Shown one piece after another: positions 57,451 to 64,000 of a stretch of 64,000 nucleotides of DNA. How positions within the stretch are numbered: position 1 is the stretch's first letter; every line of letters starts with the position of its first letter. This stretch comes from Hyphomonadaceae bacterium UKL13-1 (GTDB lineage: Bacteria; Pseudomonadota; Alphaproteobacteria; Caulobacterales; Aquidulcibacteraceae), in NCBI GenBank assembly GCA_001602435.1, contig CP012156.1, positions 2,673,898-2,737,897 on the forward strand, read 5' to 3'. The notes below the pieces were generated by a model. It was not told the DNA's origin. It did not search any database and saw only the letters and a program-made list of their open reading frames with translations. Both the position numbers and the translations under genes were made by a program.

Positions 57451-58767
57451 ATGGCTGATGAAAAACTTCCCCCAGACCCGCTTGATTCGACCGTAACGCC
57501 TGAGCCGAAGGCCGAGCCAAGGCCCGTTTCAGACCCGTTTTTGGACGCCCAATTGCGGGCCGCGGGTTCTGTGTCCTCGAAAGCGACTGAGGCGAGTGTG
57601 CGTGCGCCTGTGTTCCCCACTTCGACCAACGACACCCCCAATGCGCGTCGGGGCGGCGTTGGCCTATTCACGGTCCTTATCTTCTCCACCGCTGCTGCCT
57701 GCGGGGGCGCGGTTCTGGCACTGGCGGCTTTGAGCCAGCCTGCCGTGATGAAGCAGATTGGCCTCGGCCAATTGGTTGCACCAGATCAGGGGGATTCCGG
57801 TCGACAACTGGCTGCGGTGGCGGCGCGCTTGGCCGCGCTTGAGGGTCGTGTCTCGCGCCTTGAAGGGCCAAAGCCTGCGGCTAAGGCCGACCAAGCGGCA
57901 CCAGTTGATCCTGCCGCCCCTGCGCCAGCGCCAGCTGTGGATACAGCCGCTTTGGATGGCGAGCTGAAAGGCGTTTCAGGCCGCGTCACCGCGATTGAAA
58001 CCCGTCTGGCGGCTTTGGACCCCACCGGTGCAGGCGGGGCGATCATCGCCAGCCTACAAGCCGAAATTGCGGGCCTGAAAATCATGGTCCAAACGCTGCA
58101 AAGCCAAGCGGCGCAAGCCCCTTCGCCCGGCGTGACTTTTGCAGTCATCAATCTGGTGGAAGCAGCCAGCCGACCCGGCCCCTTCTGGCCGGAGTTTGAG
58201 ACGGTCCGCGCCGCGCTGCCGGGCGTTGCGGAAGTCGCGGCCTTGGAAGATTTTGCCCGTAAAGGCGTGCCAACCCGCACCCTGTTGCAAGAGCGGTTCG
58301 CCGCCCTTGAGCCCGCCATTGTTGCCAGCGACCGCGCCGCCCAGAAAGAAAGCGGCTTTTGGGGATGGATCAAGGGCTTTTTCGCCGATCTGGTTCGGGT
58401 TGAGAAGGTGGCCGACGTGAACGGGACCAGCGCGCAATCGAGCTTGTTGCGCGCCAAGGTAAAACTGGATCAGGGCGATCTGGCCGCCGCTGTTGAAGAA
58501 GTAAAAGCGATCAGCCCTGCTCCGGCTGTTGTAACCGAATGGATTGACGGGGCCCAAGGCCGCTTAACTCTTGAAAGCCGATTGGCCGCAGTTCGCGGTG
58601 CCGTTGAACGCGGTACGCGCGCACCACCACCCCAAGCACCGGCTGCCCCTACTTCAACACAACCCGTCGCAGCTAGCGCCCCTGTTGGCATTATTCCTGC
58701 AACCCCGGGCCCTGTTGGTGCTGCCAAAGCACCTGCAGCCCAACAAAAGCAAGGAAATCTGCCATGA
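57451..58767 (+). CDS. Mitofilin/Mic60-like inner-membrane protein
   Basis: 438 aa: a Pro-rich cytosolic N-terminus (about 1-68), one membrane helix (about 70-93), an Ala/Pro-rich coiled-coil region (about 110-215) and a C-terminal mitofilin-like domain (about 225-390: VTFAVINLVEAASRPGPFWPEFETVRAALP). Alphaproteobacterial Mic60 homologues are encoded between hemD and a HemY_N gene, as here, and shape inner-membrane folds or envelope contacts. Repeats of Pro/Ala extend to the end. Confidence 0.85.
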   Translation: MADEKLPPDPLDSTVTPEPKAEPRPVSDPFLDAQLRAAGSVSSKATEASVRAPVFPTSTNDTPNARRGGVGLFTVLIFSTAAACGGAVLALAALSQPAVMKQIGLGQLVAPDQGDSGRQLAAVAARLAALEGRVSRLEGPKPAAKADQAAPVDPAAPAPAPAVDTAALDGELKGVSGRVTAIETRLAALDPTGAGGAIIASLQAEIAGLKIMVQTLQSQAAQAPSPGVTFAVINLVEAASRPGPFWPEFETVRAALPGVAEVAALEDFARKGVPTRTLLQERFAALEPAIVASDRAAQKESGFWGWIKGFFADLVRVEKVADVNGTSAQSSLLRAKVKLDQGDLAAAVEEVKAISPAPAVVTEWIDGAQGRLTLESRLAAVRGAVERGTRAPPPQAPAAPTSTQPVAASAPVGIIPATPGPVGAAKAPAAQQKQGNLP

Positions 58768-60257
58768 AATTGATCCGACTGATCATCCTGATCATTTTGG
58801 GACTAGCGATGCTGGCAGGCTTTGTCTTTCTGGCCATTCAACCCGGTGAGATCGTCTATAATGACGGCCTGAAAAAGGTCAGTGTCGGACCGGGCGTTGC
58901 GGCTGCGATCCTGATGGGCGTTACCATTTTGATGACCGCGACCTGGGGCTTTATTGGCTGGCTGTGGAGCTTGCCCGGACGCATGAAGCGCGCCCAACAG
59001 GAAAATGCCCGCAAGAAGTGCTTGGATACTTTGGGCCTCTCCATGGCGGCATTTGACGCTGGCGAGATTTCCGAAGCCCGTCGACATGCGCAGAAGGCAC
59101 TTGGCTTTGCCCCAGATGCGGCAAGCGCAAAGTTCTTGGCCGCGAAGTCTGCTGTTGTGGCGGGTGACGGGGCAGCGGGCGAGCGCCTCTATGGCGAACT
59201 GACCGATGTGGCTGGCTATGGCGTTGCAGCACGCCGTGGCTTGGCAGAGCTGGCTTTGAACCGGGGCAATTTGGCTGCAGCAATTTCGCATGCCGAAGCC
59301 GCCCTGCAGAGTTCAAAGAAGGCACCTTGGCCTGCCGAGTTCCTATTTAGCCGCCGTGTCTTGGCTGCCGATTGGGATGGCGCTTTGGCGGCCCTTGATG
59401 ATGCCGAAAAGCGTGGCCTCGTGGGCCAAAAGACTGCCACGCGCCGACGCGCCGTTGTGCTGGCTGCTGCTGCCCATCGCGCGGAGCGTATGATGGAACC
59501 AGCCCAAGCCCTAGAACTCGCCCAGCGCGCCAGCAAATTCGCCGCAGGCTTTGCCCCCGCCGCCGTGATGGCCGCCCGACTGCAAGCCATTATTGGCAAG
59601 CAGTGGCAGGCAGCCGGTACGTTGGAATCCGCTTGGGAGGCAGCGCCTCACCCTGCTTTGGCAATTGCCTATAAAGACCTGAAGAGCGAAGAGACCCCGC
59701 AAACCCAAGCGCGCTGGCTCGATGGCCTGATCCGCCTCAACCCCAATCATCGCGAAAGCCGCATTCTGGCGGTTGAACAGGCTTTGCTGAACCAAGATGC
59801 GGTGACAGCCATTCAGGGTCTAGAACCCTTGCTTGCCGAGCGGCCTACCTCGCGAATTCTCGCTCTTCGCGCGGCAGCGGCAAAAGCTTCTGGCGATGAG
59901 GCTGGCGCGCGCGAATGGCTGGGCAAAGGGGCCAATGCGCCGCGCGAGCCCGATTGGTCGGACCTTGACCCAGATGGCAGCGCCTTTGCCTATGAGGATG
60001 CCGATTGGGCGCGCTTGATTGAATCCTATGGTGAGCGCGGACTTCTGATCCATCCACGCCTTGAACGATCTGACACCGAGCGTTTGGTTGCCCCAGAGCT
60101 TGCGGCTTTGACAGAGCGCACTTTGGCCACCAGCACGGCCAGTGGCGACCCTGAGCCTGTGGTGCCCGATGATCCAGGTATTGGCGCGTTTGACGGCCTG
60201 GGCGCGGACGAGGATGAGACCCCTGCCTCTGGCAAAAAACCGTGGTTGAAATTCTAG
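58764..60257 (+). CDS. HemY_N-domain TPR membrane protein
   Basis: 497 aa, start overlapping the Mic60-like gene (ATGA). Two N-terminal helices (about 3-25, 43-68) form the HemY_N region ending GWLWSLPGRMKRAQQENARKK, followed by TPR-like helical repeats (about 85-400) and an acidic, low-complexity tail. It is named for position in heme operons; no heme-synthesis activity is implied. Together with the upstream gene it forms the conserved Mic60 pair of alphaproteobacteria. Confidence 0.87.
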   Translation: MKLIRLIILIILGLAMLAGFVFLAIQPGEIVYNDGLKKVSVGPGVAAAILMGVTILMTATWGFIGWLWSLPGRMKRAQQENARKKCLDTLGLSMAAFDAGEISEARRHAQKALGFAPDAASAKFLAAKSAVVAGDGAAGERLYGELTDVAGYGVAARRGLAELALNRGNLAAAISHAEAALQSSKKAPWPAEFLFSRRVLAADWDGALAALDDAEKRGLVGQKTATRRRAVVLAAAAHRAERMMEPAQALELAQRASKFAAGFAPAAVMAARLQAIIGKQWQAAGTLESAWEAAPHPALAIAYKDLKSEETPQTQARWLDGLIRLNPNHRESRILAVEQALLNQDAVTAIQGLEPLLAERPTSRILALRAAAAKASGDEAGAREWLGKGANAPREPDWSDLDPDGSAFAYEDADWARLIESYGERGLLIHPRLERSDTERLVAPELAALTERTLATSTASGDPEPVVPDDPGIGAFDGLGADEDETPASGKKPWLKF

Positions 60258-60262
60258 TTGAA

Positions 60263-61114
60263 TTAAACCGCGACGGCTGCCTTGATATGGGGATGGGCTT
60301 GATAGCCCTCTAGCTTGAAATCGCCATAGCTGAAGCCAAAGAGGTCCTGGACCTCTGGGTTCAATTCTAGGCGCGGCAAAGCCATAGGCTCGCGCGAGAT
60401 CTGCAAGCGCGCTTGGTCGAGATGGTTCAGATACAAATGCGCGTCGCCCAATGTGTGCACAAAGGTGCCGGGCTTGAGGCCCGTGACTTGCGCCATCATC
60501 AAGGTCAACAAAGCGTAAGAGGCAATATTGAACGGCACCCCAAGGAATACATCGGCCGAGCGCTGATACAATTGGCAGCTCAATTTGCCATCGGTTGAGA
60601 CATGGAACTGGAACAAGCAGTGGCAGGGTGGCAGCGCCATATCGTCGACATCGGCCGGGTTCCAAGCCGAAATCACATGACGGCGGGACCACGGGTTGGA
60701 CTTCAGATTGGCGACCAATTGGCTGATCTGATCGATAGAGCGGCCATCGGGTGCTGCCCAAGACCGCCATTGCTTTCCGTATACCGGGCCAAGCTCGCCT
60801 TCTGCATCGGCCCACTCGTCCCAAATGGAGCAGCCATTTTCTTTCAACCACGCAATATTGGTTTCGCCGCGCAGGAACCACAACAATTCGATGATGATCG
60901 AGCGGGTATGCAGCTTCTTCGTTGTCAGAAGCGGAAATCCATCGGCCAAGTCAAAGCGCATCTGCCGCCCGAAAACACCCAAAGTGCCCGTGCCCGTGCG
61001 ATCTTCGCGCTTTTGCCCATTCTCGAGAATATCGGCCAGCAGAGCCTGATAGACGCGGTCTGCATGGGTGGCGGAGACAGTTTCTGTCGTAGGGGAAAAA
61101 TGTCCGTCAGCCAT
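60263..61114 (-). CDS. thyA: Thymidylate synthase ThyA
   Basis: Methylates dUMP to dTMP with methylene-THF. 283 aa with [14 protein letters not shown] near 36-49, [12 protein letters not shown], the nucleophile Cys in [13 protein letters not shown], and [19 protein letters not shown] short N-terminal extension precedes the usual start. It ends 5 bp from the HemY_N stop, convergently. No folA neighbour lies downstream on the minus strand. Confidence 0.96.
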   Translation of the reverse strand: MADGHFSPTTETVSATHADRVYQALLADILENGQKREDRTGTGTLGVFGRQMRFDLADGFPLLTTKKLHTRSIIIELLWFLRGETNIAWLKENGCSIWDEWADAEGELGPVYGKQWRSWAAPDGRSIDQISQLVANLKSNPWSRRHVISAWNPADVDDMALPPCHCLFQFHVSTDGKLSCQLYQRSADVFLGVPFNIASYALLTLMMAQVTGLKPGTFVHTLGDAHLYLNHLDQARLQISREPMALPRLELNPEVQDLFGFSYGDFKLEGYQAHPHIKAAVAV

Positions 61115-61289
61115 GAAGTCTTCATCCTGTCTTAGGTGTGCGCTACCTTAACACCACGATTCGGCCAGACCAATGGATAAGTGATCGACTGCTGCAGGCA
61201 CTCAGCGCAGAGGACTTACAAGTTTTGCCTTTGCATCGCGCCTGAGATGGTCCACAAACTTAGAAAAACAGATTATGAGGGAGGCGACC

Positions 61290-62252
61290 ATGGCGCACGT
61301 TTCAGACTTACAAAAACCGCTCAATTCCGGCTTTGGGATGCGGTCTTCCGCGATGGATGTAATCCAAGGCATTGATCTGACGGGCAAGACCGCTGTGGTG
61401 ACCGGCGGCTATTCCGGCCTTGGCCTTGAAACCGTGCGGGCTTTGGCTAGCGCCGGAGCACGCGTCATCGTGGCAGCCCGGCGCCCAGATACGGCCGCGA
61501 CCGAGCTTGCAGGCGTGGCGGGCAAGATTGAGATTGCTGCCCTCGACCTTGGCGACCCCGCCAGCATTGACGCCTTTGGCGCAAGCCTCAGCGGCCCTGT
61601 CCATATCCTCATCAATAACGCCGCCATCATGGCCAACCCACTGACTCGCGACAGTCGTGGTTATGAGAGCCAGTTTGCCACCAATCATTTGGGTCACTTC
61701 CAATTGGTTGGCCGCCTGTGGGACAATTTGGTTGCAGCCAAGGGCGCACGCGTCGTCTCGGTTTCTTCAATTGGCCACCGGATCGGTGCACCAGACCTGA
61801 ATGACCCGAATTTCGAGACAACGCCCTATGACAAATGGGTGTCCTATGGCCGTGCCAAAAGCGCGAATAGTCTGTTTGCAGTTGAGTTGGATGCGCGCGG
61901 CAAAGCCCATCACATCCGCGCTTTCTCGCTGCATCCAGGTGGCATCATGACAAACCTACAGCGCCACTTGCCGCAGGAAGAAATGATTGCCATGGGCTGG
62001 ATGGATAAGGAGGGCAATCTGAACCCTCTGTTCAAAACGCCAGAGCAAGGTGCGGCCACCAGTGTGTGGTGTGCGACTTCGCCTCAACTTGAGGGGATGG
62101 GCGGGGTCTATTGTGAGGATTGCGATATCGCGGTGCGCCATGTTGCAGGCGGAAAAGCCCATGGTGAAGTGCGCGACCATGCCGTGGACCAAGATGCGGC
62201 CCGCGACCTTTGGGCCCTGTCAGAAAAATTAACAGGCGTTTCATACGGTTAA
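61290..62252 (+). CDS. Short-chain dehydrogenase/reductase
   Basis: 320 aa from the ATG at 61290, chosen for the GGGAGG site; an ATG five codons earlier is less likely. Rossmann motif TGGYSGLGLETVRALASAGA at about 39-58, NNAAIM, catalytic Ser in SVSSIGHRIG and YGRAKSANSLF (YxxxK). This length and C-terminus resemble the retinol-dehydrogenase/WW-oxidoreductase-like SDRs. Substrate unknown. Confidence 0.85.
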   Translation: MAHVSDLQKPLNSGFGMRSSAMDVIQGIDLTGKTAVVTGGYSGLGLETVRALASAGARVIVAARRPDTAATELAGVAGKIEIAALDLGDPASIDAFGASLSGPVHILINNAAIMANPLTRDSRGYESQFATNHLGHFQLVGRLWDNLVAAKGARVVSVSSIGHRIGAPDLNDPNFETTPYDKWVSYGRAKSANSLFAVELDARGKAHHIRAFSLHPGGIMTNLQRHLPQEEMIAMGWMDKEGNLNPLFKTPEQGAATSVWCATSPQLEGMGGVYCEDCDIAVRHVAGGKAHGEVRDHAVDQDAARDLWALSEKLTGVSYG

Positions 62253-62361
62253 ATCCAAAAATCAACAAAACTAAGACGATTACCTAAAATAAGACTCGAC
62301 AGGATCAAAACAAGAACATAGTCTAATCTCATTCGCAGCACAGCAGAAGGCAGGGCGTGTG

Positions 62362-63183
62362 ATGATATTAGATAAGTCTATGAAATTAATTGGTTTGTTT
62401 GGCGTCTTTGTGGCAATTACGGCCGCCGCCCCCAGCTTTGAGCGCGGGGAAGCGGGCCAAGTCAGCAAAGTGCTTGATGGGGATAGTTTTGTCCTCGACT
62501 CCGGGCTGGAAGTGCGCCTCGCTGAGGTGGAGGCACCGCGGGTTCGCCCTGGAGACATCTGGGGGCCGCGGGCAACCCAGGATTTGGAACGTCTGATTTT
62601 AGGCAAGAAGGTTGAGCTGCGCTATGATGGTCTGCGGCGTGACCGGCGCGGGCGGGCGATTGCCCATGTGTTTGTGCCGCAAGGCTTGGGCAAAGAAGCC
62701 GTTTGGGTCCAATCGGCCTTGCTGAAGAATGGTCTGGCGCGGGTTCACACCTATGCGGATAACCGCCGCGCAATTGGCGACCTTTGGCAGGCAGAACGCG
62801 AGGCGCGGCGGGCTGGGCGCGGCGTGTGGACATCTGGTCCCTATCAAGTCCGCTTTGCTACCCCCGAAGCGCTTCAGGGCGGGATCAACAGCTTCCAACT
62901 GATGGAAGGCAAGGTGGAAAAGGCCAGCCAGCGCGGCAAAGTCATCTTCTTGAACTTCGGGACGGACGAGAAGACAGACGTAACGGCTATCGTGCCTGAA
63001 ACGGCTTTCCCACGCTGGCGCGGGGGCGCGCAGGACTTGCTGGCCCTACAGGGCCGCACCATCCGCGTGCGCGGCTATGTGCGCAGTTCCAATGGCCCCA
63101 GCGTCTGGGTTGACCATCCAGAGCAGATTGAGTTCATCATGGCCCCCGCTGCACCACGCCAGCAGGCAAGCCTAAAGCCGTGA
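62362..63183 (+). CDS. Exported SNase-like (thermonuclease-fold) protein
   Basis: 273 aa from the ATG at 62362; an ATG six codons later would also give the signal segment MKLIGLFGVFVAITAAAPSF. The staphylococcal-nuclease OB fold spans about 32-160: VSKVLDGDSFVLDSGLEVRLAEVEAPR, GKKVELRYDGLRRDRRGRAIAHVF, LLKNGLARVH and AEREARRAGRGVW. A second, OB-like region follows (about 170-265). The 109-bp upstream gap is AT-rich. Confidence 0.8.
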   Translation: MILDKSMKLIGLFGVFVAITAAAPSFERGEAGQVSKVLDGDSFVLDSGLEVRLAEVEAPRVRPGDIWGPRATQDLERLILGKKVELRYDGLRRDRRGRAIAHVFVPQGLGKEAVWVQSALLKNGLARVHTYADNRRAIGDLWQAEREARRAGRGVWTSGPYQVRFATPEALQGGINSFQLMEGKVEKASQRGKVIFLNFGTDEKTDVTAIVPETAFPRWRGGAQDLLALQGRTIRVRGYVRSSNGPSVWVDHPEQIEFIMAPAAPRQQASLKP

Positions 63184-63242
63184 GGCGTGCGTAACAAGGA
63201 GCAGATTTGTAACCGACGCCCTTTTGGGATCAGTCAACACGA

Positions 63243-64000
63243 TCAAGGAACAGCGGGGCTTGGTGCTTTTGCTGTTCCGCCAGTCGTAAGCTGCTCTGGC
63301 GCGTTTGCCTGCTCGCGAAGTGTTTGCGCGATAGATCGCATTTCCTTGGCTCTTTCAGCAATGTTCTGAAGGTCGACATCGCCTAAAGGATAAAAGCCTT
63401 GGACCTGCAGATTTGGATTGCTGTTAGCTCTTGCGTCACGAACTCTCAACACAGGTTTTCCGCCGAGCAGATAGTCACCCATTCCCTCTTCGTTGACCCT
63501 GACTTCAAACTCGAATGTTTTCGTGAATTCAGGCGAACGGCTCGGGAAGGTCCCATAGCGCCATTGGAATTTGAAGCTTTCGGCCACCACCGCGCCAGCT
63601 GCAGTCAGGCTCTCGTCTGACACACCCAGATAAGCAAGCTCAATTGTTTCAGGCACCAAGAGATTTGGATCTGCTGGCTTAACGGTGATTGGCGGCGTAG
63701 TGGGCTGGTTCAAGAGCGTCCGACCGCTAACGCTCACTAATAAATAACGGCTGCCCAAAGCAAAGATGGGGTCCTTCCACAAAACCTCATAGCGACCGTC
63801 CTTGTCCTCATCTTCAAGACAATGGCCTTTCACGCGCCATTGATGAAATTCTGGAGCTGTCTTGGCCATCTGCTCAGCATTACGCCAACACAAAAATATC
63901 GAATGATTTCGATACTGCAATGGAAAAAGAAGAGCGCCCGGAGGTCCAAATCGCTCAGGCCGATTGAGGGGGGTCGCATCCTGAGAAAAGGCACCCGGTG
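63243..64000 (-). CDS. Unknown protein, C-terminal part (cut by window edge)
   Basis: The minus-strand frame stays open from the stop at 63243 to the right edge, giving at least 252 residues; the N-terminus is outside the window. Visible sequence includes FHQWRVKGHCLEDEDKDGRYEVLWKDP, IELAYLGVSDESLTAAGAV, FEFEVRVNEEGMGDYLL and a Gln/Ala-rich C-terminus. It is rich in short strands and has few hydrophobic runs. I do not recognise it. Confidence 0.65.
   Translation of the reverse strand, partial: PGAFSQDATPLNRPERFGPPGALLFPLQYRNHSIFLCWRNAEQMAKTAPEFHQWRVKGHCLEDEDKDGRYEVLWKDPIFALGSRYLLVSVSGRTLLNQPTTPPITVKPADPNLLVPETIELAYLGVSDESLTAAGAVVAESFKFQWRYGTFPSRSPEFTKTFEFEVRVNEEGMGDYLLGGKPVLRVRDARANSNPNLQVQGFYPLGDVDLQNIAERAKEMRSIAQTLREQANAPEQLTTGGTAKAPSPAVP

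Noticed and set aside
59820..60881. Minus-strand open frame of about 350 codons spanning the HemY_N and thyA genes
   Set aside because: It crosses two well-supported genes in another frame and is low-complexity, with no recognisable domain.

Overview
The window looks like chromosomal DNA of an alphaproteobacterium, most likely from the Caulobacterales/Hyphomonadaceae side. The evidence is the order tolQ-tolR-tolA-tolB-pal-cpoB-tilS-ftsH, the pair ftsK ... lolA, and the heme block tsaD <> hemC-hemD-(Mic60/mitofilin-like)-(HemY_N). Coding regions are moderately GC-rich. I cannot fix the genus from sequence alone.

Layout. 0-2.5 kb (minus strand): end of proB, obgE and a PlsC-like acyltransferase. 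2.6-6.2 kb: a large autotransporter with a trypsin-like protease domain. 6.5-10.2 kb: mmsA, a small membrane protein, zapE and an AlkB-like dioxygenase. 10.3-13.5 kb: dnaK and dnaJ. 13.5-18.5 kb: a MaoC-like protein, a DsbD-type reductase, a redoxin, prfA and rpmB. 18.9-27.2 kb: the Tol-Pal envelope operon running into tilS and ftsH. 27.2-31.6 kb: phhB, ftsK, an M15-type peptidase and lolA, followed by a candidate small RNA or mini-gene with its own promoter and terminator. 31.8-38 kb: a metabolic cluster (CopD-like membrane protein, VOC protein, MDR oxidoreductase, DUF1330 protein, exported protein, penicillin-acylase-family hydrolase). 38.2-39.5 kb: yciI-like gene and gpsA. 54.6-64 kb: tsaD, the heme block, thyA, an SDR, a nuclease and an unfinished gene.

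The unusual part is 39.5-53.5 kb. gpsA-yciI and tsaD normally sit together in alphaproteobacteria; here they are about 15 kb apart. The gap holds accessory genes: a TetR regulator, small lipoproteins, an IS110 element, a PLP decarboxylase, an ECF sigma operon, a DUF3703-metallo-beta-lactamase fusion with an AraC regulator, a beta-barrel protein, a LytTR regulator and a 37-aa membrane peptide. Most accessory genes or gene pairs are separated by copies or fragments of one family of hairpin-rich repeats, all in the same orientation. The two fullest copies are about 575-590 bp long; the best one has inverted-repeat ends.

The IS110 element sits inside one of these repeats. Its 5' noncoding end can be read as a bridge RNA. 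One 9-nt stretch matches the left target including the core dinucleotide CT, a 9-nt stretch matches the right IS end, and an 8-nt stretch matches the left IS end. The target it specifies is the terminal hairpin of the repeat family. This is the best-supported and most interesting system in the window.

I also read several regulatory links. Paired 21-bp-spaced LytTR-type boxes lie upstream of the beta-barrel gene next to the LytTR regulator. The same TGAAC-N12-GTTCA palindrome lies in front of the TetR gene and abuts the near-consensus promoter of the 37-aa peptide gene. A GATATATCC box lies at two promoters of the 32-34.5 kb cluster. All functional statements are from sequence reading only; no searches were run.
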